Part shown: positions 1 to 10,534 of the stretch, piece by piece | Numbering within the stretch: position 1 is the first letter of the stretch | Layout of the letters: each line of letters opens with the position of its first letter | Assembly: GCA_034769895.1 (NCBI GenBank) | Contig: CM068367.1 | Location: 351,231,111 to 351,295,110, forward strand | DNA length: 64,000 nucleotides | Origin: Magicicada septendecula | Lineage: Eukaryota > Arthropoda > Insecta > Hemiptera > Cicadidae | Reading direction: 5' to 3' | Program-made: the position numbers and the translations under genes | Notes under the pieces: model-generated | The model's database searches: none | Told to the model about the DNA's origin: nothing | Seen by the model: the letters and a program-made list of their open reading frames with translations, nothing else

Positions 1-265
1 ACTGCCCCTCTAAGAATTGCTTTGGACATTCTGTAGTCCCCCATGCGCATCACATGTCCCAACTCGTTGATCCTCATAGACTTGATGAATCTCACTATGT
101 CCTCGCCATCTATCAATTCCTCTAATTCCCCATTGTTCCGTATGCGCCATTCTTCACCTTCCTTCACTGGCTCAAAGATCTTTCTTAGAATTCTTCTTTC
201 AAAGACTCATAAATTATGTGTGTCACTATTAAGTAGTGTCCAGGTCTCAGCAGCATACTGGTCTC
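1..265 (-). pseudogene. RTE-like LINE reverse transcriptase, C-terminal end
   Basis: Read on the minus strand, one frame gives the C-terminal tail common to insect RTE-type LINE polyproteins: an ETWTLL-like start, then RRILRKIFEP, EEWRIRNN, a DIVRFIKSMRI block and GHVMRM. One in-frame stop near base 215 breaks it. The plus-strand edge is cut by the window, so the last residues are missing. This region follows the RT domain and is normally joined to an upstream endonuclease and RT, neither of which is present. A dead, 5'-truncated insertion is the simplest reading. The related fragment at 7600-7885 shows the same block. Confidence 0.75.
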
Positions 266-1919
266 ACTAAGGTCTTGTATAATCAAAGTTTGGTTCTTTT
301 GCTGACTAAAATGGACCTGACAATTTTCTGGTAGGCATTAATTTTGTTAGTCTTACTAAATTAAAGATTAACTTTGGTTTTTAGGATATATTTAGTAGTG
401 TTTACGTAACACAACATACATAATCAATAATAAGGGGGAAATAAATAAGCATGTACATTAAAGCACAACGTTGTTATTATATTATAAATAATATTTTTAA
501 AAAGTCTAGAATTTTTATAATATTATTTAATAATATTTTTAGAATGGCTAGCGAATGTGACTTCAGGAAAATCATTTCAACCGTTCAGGAAGGATTATCG
601 TTAGCTTACATTTTATTTAGTCTGTACAGAGACGACGCGCAGGTATTTGACGAGAAATATCTAATGTGGTGAGATGAGGTTAATTACTGCAATAATCTTT
701 CACCAACTGGTAACATGAGCATCTAAAATAAAAGCGTTTAACGTATATATGCCATTAACGTGTTTGCAAATGCTAGGAGTTTTAAAAATTTTATTGTAGA
801 AAAGTATTTTAGTTTATGTAACACAATGACTCTTATAAGAAGCCTGAGCTCAGTAGCATAACCAAAGACGTACGAACTGCTCGTGAAAACTTTGAATAGT
901 TCCCTCCTCTACACATCCAAGCAGCCATGAAGACACTAAAACTTTATAGAAAAATTTAAAAATGTTATTGTTTTCTGGAAGCCCGGAAAATGCCAAACAT
1001 TGACAAGCAGTAACAACCGGGAACTTGATACGAGCTGTATGTTGATTTAAGTCCGTAACTGTTGCTTCTATATTTCAAATCGCTTGACGTGCATTTGCTA
1101 CAGTCACGAAATATTCCGTATGGCGGATACGAATTGTTCGATTGTTCTATTTTGGTGCTCGTAGCAGCTTTGGCAGAAAGTTGGGAACGTATTCAATCAA
1201 CAGCATAACGTCAAGTTGTCATTAATTTATTAATTTGTACTTTTCGTAAAGGAAATACAAGTAGCTTGTGTTACAGAAATTGTGAAATTATTTATTTTAT
1301 TGACTTGAGTATTTTTCAGTCAATAGAGCCAATATAAAAACGCCTTATGTTCTTAAATCTTGACTACAACAAGATCAAGAACACAGACACATAGCCTATA
1401 CATACTAGATACGTACTGATATACATATTAGATATATATGTTTTTGACTGTGTTTATTCGTTGAGTGAAGTTCCGAAAAGCGGGTGATTTGTCTATCAAA
1501 AATATAACTTGTATATTTGTTTGTGATTACAGATATGTGAACTTTTCGAACCTGGGTCCGGAAGGAATTCTCAGAGATCGTTTTCTATCTTCATTTTTCG
1601 TTATTTTTACACCATGACTGTTCACATCCATTCTCCGTTCTTGGATACATGTGGCATTTTCTCGTTTGGTGTGAATGTTCGAGAGAACAAACGTACACAT
1701 TTGTTGGCAGTACTTCCTCTATTAACGGTTTTGTATATACTCTTCGATTATTGTACGTAGTAAGTGTATAAACTGTGGGACCACAGTCTGAAATCAGCAT
1801 TTGGTGCAGAATCTGACTCATGGTTTTCACAACAAAGACGTCTTCTCGATGCTGTACAGCCACACTTTGAACAAAGGTTTTGTAAAATATATAAAAACAC
1901 TTGGTAAGTTTCACAAATT
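266..1919. other. AT-rich stretch with no recognised gene
   Basis: No ORF here resembles a known family, and no splice-bounded exon was found. A 107-codon minus ORF (1591-1914) ends where the PLE begins and has no recognisable motif. Nothing else is supported. Confidence 0.5.
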
Positions 1920-1930
1920 TTTTTAAATTA

Positions 1931-1973
1931 ACTCTGACAGCTGTTTCGACTAGCTAAGCCATTGTCAAAGAGG
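1931..1973 (-). ncRNA. Degenerate hammerhead-ribozyme-like motif at the 3' end of PLE-2
   Basis: The minus strand reads TTGACAA where CUGANGA is expected. This is followed by an unpaired U, a 4-bp helix II (GGCU/AGUC), GAAA, the self-complementary CAGCTG, then UC and AGAG, which can pair with CTCT on the 5' side. The C3 and G8 core positions are changed, so the motif is probably inactive. Hammerheads in PLE terminal repeats are established. Folding was done by eye. Confidence 0.45.
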
Positions 1974-2173
1974 CGAGTGAATGAAATTACTGAACACAGG
2001 ATGTTAGTGGAGTGTAGGTGGTGAATATCTGTTTAGGGCGTATCTGGAACATCTGTGTTGTGATGGCGAGGGGGGTGTACAAGAGACAAGGGAAGGTCAG
2101 GTGCCTTTAAAAACTAAATACAATCATGAATGCAAAATATAAAATTAACTGAACTAAATATAAACTGAATGCA

Positions 2174-2300
2174 AAATTTAAAATAATGATGAACATTCAA
2201 AATAATATAAAATAAACTAAACTAAATAACAGATTGCAAAATTTAAAATAATGATGAACATTCAAAATAATATAAAATGAAATAAACTAAATAACAGATT
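2174..2300. repeat. AT-rich tandem duplication, about 64-bp unit, two copies
   Basis: The string aaataatgatgaacattcaa and its surroundings occur at about 2180 and again at about 2245, within the 3' noncoding end of PLE-2. It is local duplication with no coding content. Confidence 0.7.
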
Positions 2301-4590
2301 TTAATAAAGGGGATACACAAAATTCAGTCTGTTCATTGGTTAAATTTTTGTTATTTTTTATTGCTTTTTTAATTTCTAAAATTTCTAACAATTACATTTT
2401 TTTACCTTTTTGTATGTTGTGGAGTAGTGTTATGTTTTTTGTGTCTATGAAGTGATTGTGTTGTAAGCAATGATCTGCAAAACTTGTATTAGATGTATTG
2501 GTTAAAATCGCCTTCTTATGTTCAGAAATGCGATGTTTCAGAGCACGGCCACATTGTCCGATATAAATAGCATCGCATTCTGCACAGTGTATTTCATAAA
2601 CTCCATTTTTCTCCAGTCTGTTAGATTTTTCTTTATTATTGACTAGTAGTGAAAAAAGATTAAGTTTGTTTACTGATACCATGTTAAGACCATGGTTTTT
2701 TAACCTATTATTAATTTTATCTGTTATACACGGAATGTAATTTGTTAAGTGAAATTTTTGTAAAATTTAAGGTTAAAGCATTTTGTATATGTGAGGAACA
2801 GATAGACAACAGAACATCTACAGGTATAGACGGAAATAAATTCTTAATATCAAATGAAACTAATTTTGTATTCAGTGGTAAATGTACATTTTTTATATTA
2901 TTAACTAATTGTAAAGTGTTTTTAATAGCATACTTTGGGTTAAAGTTAATATATTTTGGCAATAATTCATTAAGTTTTTTACAGACTTTATATGCAGGTG
3001 CAGTTACATATGAAACAACTGGGCGCATGGGACAATTAGGTTTATGTATTTTTGGTAAACTATACAAATCAGGAGCTTTTGGGTTCATCATAGTTAGCAT
3101 GAAACTTTTTGTGTCTGAAAATATATTAGGGCAATTTTTAATAAGTGACTTTATTTGTTTTTGAAACTTATTAGTGGGATCATTTAATATCTTGAAATTG
3201 TCATTCCTGAAGAGAAGTTCTGTCTTTTCAATATATTCGCTCCTATTTATTATTGTAATCGTATTGCCTTTATCAGCTTTGCAAACCACTAAACTATTTC
3301 AATTAATTTTTTGTTTTAAACTGTTAACTATGTACTTATCTGAATCTTTTAGACTATACTTATTCTTATTACTTTTTGATATAATGTTTGCACAGGAAAC
3401 TAATTCATTATTTCTTATTTCTGGGTTATCTAAATTACTAAGTGCTATTTCTGTATTTATACATAACATTTCCATGTCTCTTTTGTACCGTATGTTTGGA
3501 CAATATTTCAAACCTTTATTTAACAGATTTAGTTCTTTCTGAGTAAAGTTTGTATTTGAGAAATTTTCCACTCTGTTATAAAATTTATTTACTGGTGATG
3601 ATATAGTAGTTACTCTCTAACTACTTAGCTTAGTTGTGATAAGTTTTAGTAATTTTGTTTTTTGTACTAAATATTGTTTATGAGCATGATAACTTACATG
3701 TTCTCTGATCATATTATCAATAAGGTCAAATTCCACTGCACTGTATCTATAAGTTAATTCACAATGTATTAGTTTTTGGTGTAAAGACAAATTATTTCTT
3801 CTAGAGTACCATTTCTTGAGTTCCAACTGTAGCCAGTTCTTGTATGCCTGTTGAACAGCAGTTTTTGCTTCAAACGATTGATGACGGCAACTAATCTTCA
3901 TGTACGTTGGAAATACACTATTCTTTAGACACTGTTTATTAAACCACAAATGGTTGTTGCACTTCCGGAATTTTAAAAGACATCTTCTGTAGAAAGTAAC
4001 GAGCATTGCTTTACTTGCACTTTTCAACACTTTGAACACGTGAGTAACAACCAACTAACTGACTAAGAAGTATCACCAACTCCATTTGTTGTTATACGTA
4101 AATATTATAATATGTATCTTTGAAAACAGGAGCCCATAGTACGTTAATTCAAGAATGCTACGTGTGGTAGATTGAGTACGTTGTGTTGTTGGAAATGCGT
4201 AAAAATGTACAAAACCGGATTTATATTTTCTTGGTGAAACCAATTATGGGTAAAAGTACGTTGGTGGAAATACTGATTGACTGTCAAAATTTGGAGTTTG
4301 CGTTTTTCCTGGAGTTTAATAATTTTTTAATGAAGAGTTTTTAATAAATTAAAAACAAGAAGTTAGAATTTTGAGGGAAATTTCATTTAAGGTATTATCC
4401 TATATCTATAATACAACTTTTTTCTGAAGGTTGTGACTATACAAATCTCAATGTTAGTTCAGATAATTAAATTTTGTTAGTGTATTATATTTGTTAGAAA
4501 TTTTAATGTTAAAGAACGGATGAGACCTTTTTTTATCTGCGATCCAGATTGTAACGTCTAATTGCTAATCCGCTAATGTCAAGGTACAGG

Positions 4591-5142
4591 CAGGCCCCGA
4601 TTTCAGGTACCTTGCACCCTGGGCAAAGCATTCTTATAGCCGCCCCCTTTCATTTTTTTACTTTTCTCTCCCACTCCCCCCCCCCCCACCACACCAAGTT
4701 ATTGTTGAATGTGTAAATTTTGGTTTTTTCCCCAAGTATAAACTATTAGTACCGATAGCATTTCAGTATTGCAAGTGATCTAATCACTACGTAGGCTACA
4801 CACAACAAAAATTAAAACATAATTTCTTGAAAATAAAAGTAATTATGTTTTGGCAAAAATCGCATGATTGCTATTGCAATTTTATTAGAAATATTTGTTG
4901 TAAAAATTCTAAACATATTTGTAATAGTATATAATATAGTCAACCTTTGAAATTTTACAGAAATATTTAATGGATTTGGCGTGCATTCGAACGTAGTTTC
5001 CTTAATTCCTAGAATTTTAACAATAACACAACTGTCTACTCTCTTATAGTCTTAACGCGTATTGTTTTTCGTTCCTTGGCGCCCCCTTGGACCAGGCGCC
5101 CTGGGCATTTGCCCAGTTAGCCCATTTAAAGCTCGGGGCCTA
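4591..5142. mobile_element. Non-autonomous hAT-type MITE with exact 8-bp TSD
   Basis: The ends are inverted: the left begins CAGGCCCCGA and the right, reverse-complemented, begins TAGGCCCCGAG. Both are followed by related CCCTGGGCAAA-like and GGGGGC-like segments. The insertion is bounded by the 8-bp direct repeat GGTACAGG at 4583-4590 and 5143-5150, the size expected for hAT elements. The 552-bp interior has no coding capacity and includes a 13-C run at about 4676. Confidence 0.85.
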
Positions 5143-5150
5143 GGTACAGG

Positions 5151-6832
5151 CGTATACACAGTTTAAGGAGAAGAAACATGAGGAGTCGGTGCTGAGGACG
5201 TTGTATGCTATCGTAGTCGTCTATTTGAAGATTTTAGGCGACGCTGTGTTGTTAGAAGTGTGTTGCCTGAACTTCAGAATTCGCTCACTATTTTGAGGAA
5301 AGTACATTTATTATTAGATAAATTTCGGCATTAGATAATTTTTCAATTTTAATAAAAAATTACGAAAATCCCGATTACGCAAATTTTTAGTAAAATAATA
5401 ACTGACAATCGAACAGTTGTAGAGTAAACACTCTTCAATTTGACATCCGGCTGGACTTTCACAGTTTTTAAAGTTATTAATGGCTTTTTACCCTGGATTC
5501 AAAAATGAAACTCCCAAAAACTGTACATATATTCGGATTTTGGTTGAAATTCTCTTCAGTTTTTGATACCCCACATGGAATTTGTGATTTTATCAACATT
5601 TTGACCCAGTTTTTGGGAACTGGCGTCCCAAAATTTTGAAATTTTCAAAACTTAACAGGCCATTCAGATTGTAGTTACAATTCCATGTTAAAATTTGGTA
5701 TTCCACATACATTTTTGTAAATTTAACAAACTTTTCACATACTTTTTGGAAATTTTATCAAACGTTTTTTAATATTAAAAAGTTAATACTAAATTCGGAT
5801 TGTGGTTAAAATTCTCTTTGATTTGATATCTCAGACGACCTTTGATTTTTTCACACAATTTTGATCCCTCACATAATGCCTGGCGTCCCCCTAGTTTTGG
5901 TGGGATCAATCTAAAAAAACAATGGCATTCTGTAGAGTAAAAGTAGGACACGCATACCGAGTTTTACGAAAATCGGTTGCTGCGTTCAAAAGTTATCGCA
6001 AGACGTAGACAACTGCCAGACGGTCGAGTAAAACACTGAGAACTCGCCGCTCGTTCAATTAGGCACGTCACAATATTTATGTTTTACGTACAACTAACTT
6101 TAAAAGCGGATGTAATAAATAACCTTTATGACTATTGAATAAATATGAAAGTCACTGTGTAAACACAATAACAAAACTTCGACTCTGAACCGTAAATGGC
6201 CACTATTGTATTACGCATGTAAACAAAACGTGAGTAAACAAAACATTCACGTGTACTTGACTGTATGAATATTGTCTGTTCGTGCATATTATGCGTCGAG
6301 GTGCGCTGTCCAGTAGTTTTATTTCCTTAATCTTTCCTCTTGCCCTTGCGACAGTAGTATAACAAGTACCGACGTGAACTCAGTATCCGGATCATTATTC
6401 GAGAGTTCTGAAATCGCAAGATTTGAATATGATTACTAAAGTATAGTGTAGTATTGATCCAGGCGCGCATTAAAAAAAATTAATATTTCATTATTTTAGA
6501 AGTGTTGAAAAGCTTTCAGTGTCTCTTATATTGGAAGCTATAAGTGTCTCAAATATTAGATTCTATTAAAAAAATATTTGCCTTAGCTGAATATTTGTAA
6601 AAGCAGTCAACCGTTACTGGATACTGTGCAGCTGTTGGTAAGGTGTACCCACTACTAAAACCGTGACCTTAGTTGTTATACCTTGCCGTAGTCGAAAACT
6701 ACTACTCTTATATCAACTTAAATATAAAACTTATACTTGTATATCAAATAGATACTTGTCACTGCAACATTATAATGTGTTTATAGCAATGTAAACATTT
6801 ATAGATCGAATGAAATATACATTCGTCTAGAA
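5151..6832. other. No gene seen; AT-rich, repeat-like
   Basis: No coding frame was recognised. About 5450-5900 has loosely self-similar AT-rich phrases (for example attcggatt/attcagatt followed by gttaaaattc or gttgaaattc). That suggests old repeat DNA, but no boundaries can be set. Confidence 0.4.
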
Positions 6833-7326
6833 CAGTGGTTCCGAACAACTTGTTCGTGGTCCGCGAGAAGCGTAGGAATGGGCCGTGGGGTTACCAATAT
6901 ATCAGTATAAAAATGTATTCATCTAGTCTAACTTACAAAGTACAATCATAAGCAAATTAAGCATTCGTGAGTGAACGCGATTAACTGACAAAAAGTAGCA
7001 AAGAAATCGACAGGCGACAACACACCAACAATGGAAGTAAAAAATTTCAAACCTGGTGAAACAAATTCAAAACAAAATTCACAATGATTAATCTCAAATA
7101 AAACAGGACGATTTAAATCGAGTTTGGTAAGCTGTATCGTAATTGTAGCAAAGTAATATTATAGTTAAATAGATTAGATAAATTCATTTTGGTTAATAAA
7201 TACGTTCACAAAATATACATTGTACTTATTCTCATTTGCCTGAAGTCTTTGATAGGACCGGGACGTCCACGCTTTGCCTACTTTTCGATTCACAGTCCAC
7301 CGTCATCTTAAGATTTGCAACCACTG
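6833..7326. mobile_element. hAT-type MITE (CAGTGGTT termini)
   Basis: The left end is CAGTGGTTCC and the right end, reverse-complemented, is CAGTGGTTGC. Inside the left end, phrases like GTGGTCCGCGAG resemble hAT subterminal DNA. The flanking 8-mers GTCTAGAA and CTCTACAT match at 5 of 8 positions and fit the nTCTAGAn preference of many hAT elements, so the TSD looks decayed. The interior is AT-rich and noncoding, about 494 bp. Confidence 0.65.
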
Positions 7327-7599
7327 CTCTACATAAATATTTTCATGCCTTAGATGAATTAGCTGAAAAATAAAAATTTTGTGTTCAGAAAATGTTAATT
7401 GTGGAAGTCTGTTCTCCGCTCTTATGCAGCCTTCGTTTACGAGGATCGTAGAGTCAAATTAAAACGGACTTTATAGCTTTAGTGAACGTGGGAACGAATG
7501 ATTCGAATGTAAATTATGGTTACGCTACGTATTGTGGTCACTCTGTGTATTTCTGCGGCATTCTCATGTACCCTGTATAATTTAAGATTACGTGGACGT

Positions 7600-7885
7600 C
7601 TTCTTCTTCTTCTGTAGCACTACTATCCTGGCTTTCAACACCAGTCTTCTCCAGTGTCGTCTATCCTTTGTCATTTCAGCGTAATCCCTCACATTCGTTC
7701 TTCAGAACTCTCCCAGCAGCCTCTTCTTATCCTGGGGCGACCCCCCTTTCTGCTTTTATACACCTGTGCCTTCAGGATTTCCTGGACGGATGGTATACTC
7801 TGACAATCCATCGGCTCTAGGTGACCTAGCCATCGTATTCGTTGAGTCTTTACGAATCTTACAATGTCATCGTCCTTCAATAGCC
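7600..7885 (-). pseudogene. RTE-like LINE 3' end with GAA tail
   Basis: The minus strand encodes DDDIVRFVKTQRIRWLGHL, then VQEILKAQVYKSRKGGRPRIR, and in a shifted frame DRRHWRRLVLKARI, the conserved C-terminus of RTE-type LINE polyproteins. The element ends in a short (GAA)n run, seen as cttcttcttcttc at 7600-7612, which fits the microsatellite tails of this clade. It is 5'-truncated and frameshifted, hence dead. Confidence 0.8.
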
Positions 7886-8459
7886 CACCTATTCCTAGTT
7901 ATTTATTATTAACTATTCATCGTCTTCCTTAACTAGGCCATTAACAAATTTTTCTTTCAAACCTTCTTGGTGCTTCTTGTTCCTTTTTTGCTAAACGTGT
8001 ACGAACAAACGAAAATACTGTCCCCGTAGAATAGGAAAGAAAGTGCCGCAAGGAGCTAAGGCTTGTCGCCAAAACCTATTTCAGAATTGTTGTAATGTGT
8101 GTTGGGCAATTAGAATGTGAAACAAAGGACGAAATATACAGACTGAATAACATACAGAATGTGGTAAAAAACGGATACAGAGAGTTAAAGAATGCAACAA
8201 CAATGTTTAATTTTTATTATAAAAATTACAAATGTAGACTATACGTTGACACTTATACATTGCCGTTTATGAAATGCAGTCATGTTTATCTCTTAAATAT
8301 TATGTTCTGTAAGTGACCATCATTTCAACATTTATGCTCGTACATTCGGGCACGGTCTTGGCATGTTTCAATATCTTGTTAAGAATATTTCTGTACGGAT
8401 ATTGTTTTTTAACTCAGTAAGGTGTAAGAGAGCGTTACATACACGTGTTGTATTTAAAG

Positions 8460-9390
8460 TATCCACACAGATAAAAGTCACAAACTAACAAGTCTGGCGA
8501 CCTGGGGTGCCAGGAAATGTCACCATTCCTGGAAATTTACCTTGGTTTATGAAAAGTCTGTGTACGGCTTCCATTGAAATTTTAACAGAGTGAAGCATAG
8601 CATCGTCTTGCTGAAACCAAAATGGCTTATCTGAAGAGAAGCATTCATGCTGTATGTGTCTATAATATTAGTGTACCTGTGAGATGTTTCCGTTGTTGCT
8701 CGTCTCTTAGTCATCCTCGAAAAATTAAGGGTTTGTTATTTCCACTGAAGAAAGTGCATACCATACTGTACTCTTTGGCTGTGTAAAGGCCGTTGATGTA
8801 GTAGTCGGGGATTATCCTGTGACCGGTAACGTCGATTTGTTCATTTACAAAACCACTGAGATGGAAGTGGGCTCTTCACCCATCCACAATAATCATAAGC
8901 ACCGCATTATCCGCATTATAACCGAAAGCTCCTCAGAGAAATTCATTTGCTGCGCATAATTATTATCATTTATCTGCTGCACTCCGTATCTTGTACGGCC
9001 GTAATTTTAAATTGTCCCGTAAGATTCTATGCGCACCACGATTTGAGATACACATCGATGAAGAATTTGTCTTACAGGGCCTTTTGAACTTCGTGTTATA
9101 ACATTCCACACTCTGTATGTTTTCTCGTGTTCGAATACTCCGCCGCTTGCCTGCAGGTTTTTGTTTCAATGCATTTCCCTTAGCTTCAAAATTCTGCACC
9201 CATATCCTGATTGCATGTTCAGATGTAATAGGGTGATGCCTTTTGAAATTAAAATGACGCCTACATTCTCGTCAAACATCACAGTCACCATTTTTGTAAA
9301 ATGCTCTAACAGCTACAGCACGTTGAGCTTAATTCCATTGATTGATTTTTCTACAAACGGTGACTCACGTGAAACAAAAAAAAACAAATA
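8460..9390 (-). pseudogene. DDE_3 (Tc1/mariner-IS630) transposase relic
   Basis: The minus strand shows, in order and across several frames, AVRAFYKNGD, RRHFNFKRHHPITSEHAI, IRIWVQNFEAKGNALKQKPAGKRRSIRTRENIQSV (the helix-turn-helix region), HRILRDNLKLRPYKI, a LSGFVN-like patch near the second catalytic Asp, and finally RNGDISWHPRSPDL followed by CDF. This is the order in insect DDE_3 transposases. Many stops and frameshifts make it a pseudogene. A possible outer end (gatttttttttgccacacct) lies at about 9438-9460. The other terminus was not found. Confidence 0.8.
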
Positions 9391-9712
9391 ACAATTAGTG
9401 CTTACAAAAATTTTCCCAAGATATATAAAAATTCCAGATTTTTTTTTGCCACACCTTGTAGACGAAATATAGTAGATGAACTTTGCCTACAAATGTGAGA
9501 TTTACAGGTAATGTAATGTTGTTCAGTAAAAATGCAGATGATATGAAAAATGGTTAACATCTCGTCTAAGGCTGGACTAAGAGCAGTATATGGTGGATAA
9601 GTCAAACACAATGTTTATAAGAATGCAAGGGTTGATGATTAGGGTCTGACAGCTATGAACGAAGTGAAAAATATGATATTTTGAATGTTCATCCTCTTCT
9701 TTCACAGCACTT

Positions 9713-9734
9713 AATGAATATTAATTACTACACT
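9713..9734. repeat. Left piece of a palindrome arm split by the BEL insertion
   Basis: These 22 bases plus 16545-16562 make a 40-nt arm that is the reverse complement of 16579-16618. The BEL element with its TSD ACACT divides the arm. Confidence 0.85.
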
Positions 9735-10256
9735 TGGACGGTAGCGCGATGATTTTATTTTACTAGGTTGGCTAATCTGATTTATATCTCATCAACGTTC
9801 GCGTAATCGTACTTTGACCAGTGCACATTCAGTAATCTCGGCGTTCGGTTCGCCGGACCTTTCCGTCAAGTTAGTGTTGACATTAGATGTAGGCCTTAGG
9901 CCTTACTATTTTCTATCATGGCCAACTAGCGCCACAACTTCATTCTTAACTAAATTTATTAATTATTGATTCAATATGCAGCATTAGCCAGCCTTCTTTC
10001 AATTTATTACAGCTGTAATGTGATCATTCAAATTATTAAAACTATTCGTATACAGTCCACTTCTCTTATTTCTTAATGTAATTTAATACATCCTACACAA
10101 CATCTTCAATCATAATGGAAGACCAGCAGACAAATATTTAATGCAAGATACATAATTTTCGCCCGCTCGGGCTGAACAAATTAACTCTTCCGGTCCGCAC
10201 TTGCGGGACGTTACTTTTCTTAAACTGTTTCGGCCCACTTGGGCCGGGATCAGCCA
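9735..10256 (+). repeat. 5' LTR of the BEL/Pao element
   Basis: This 522-bp repeat begins TGGACGG and ends CAGCCA (TG..CA termini), and it matches 16018-16539 with four differences by eye, all transitions. It is preceded by ACACT at 9730-9734, the target-site duplicate. Near its 3' end are three small GC-rich hairpins with CT loops, at 10161-10172, 10193-10209 and 10231-10246. The LTR should carry the promoter and poly(A) signal, but no TATA box is clear. Confidence 0.95.
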
Positions 10257-10534
10257 TATTTTTGGTCACTCCGGACCTGGATTTCCACTTAATGTCTTTT
10301 GTATCTTTTTCTGGCCATCACGGGCGGGTTAGCACGTCAGCTAATGCGACCGTGGCGTGATTTGCGTCGCCACTTCGCTCGTCGTCTTCAGGCAACGTGA
10401 TAGCAAGTTCCTGCCGGCTGCAGTGCCTCAAGGTGGTCATCTTGCCAGCTGTTCACCATCATCATCAAGGAGCCGACGCTGCGGGACGTCGCTGACCAGG
10501 TACCACCAGCAACAGTAATAAGGTGCGTAAAAGA
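10257..10534 (+). promoter_or_regulatory. BEL leader with possible primer-binding site
   Basis: This untranslated leader lies between the LTR and the first ATG. TGGTCACTCCGG at 10262, five bases after the LTR, has the position and TGG start of a tRNA primer-binding site, but no tRNA could be matched by eye. The phrases GGTCACTCCGGACC and CATCACGGGCGGG continue the GC-rich, hairpin-prone character of the LTR end. Confidence 0.45.

Larger units (their letters stand above)
1920..4080 (-). pseudogene. Penelope-like element with internal RT deletion (PLE-2)
   Basis: The minus strand encodes a broken PLE polyprotein. Bases 4054-3299 form one frame with an N-terminal region and the motif FTQKELNLLNKGLKYCPN typical of PLEs, interrupted by a TAG at 3617-3619. 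A second in-frame stop near 3299 separates it from 3289-2717, the RT finger region (CKADKGNTITI, LPKIHKP, RPVVS, motif A FDIKNLFPSI). The palm motifs B (GLPMGS-type) and C (xVDD) are absent. The frame shifts straight to a YIPCITDKI linker and a GIY-YIG endonuclease at 2682-2392 (GVYEIHCAECDAIYIGQCGR, then EHKK and a DHCLQHNH block). An internal deletion has therefore removed the RT catalytic core. Both ends are approximate. It belongs to a different PLE lineage from the elements at 19703 and 38215. Confidence 0.85.

Noticed and set aside
1591..1914. 107-codon minus ORF
   Set aside because: No domain similarity that I recognise, and it abuts the PLE end. Probably chance.
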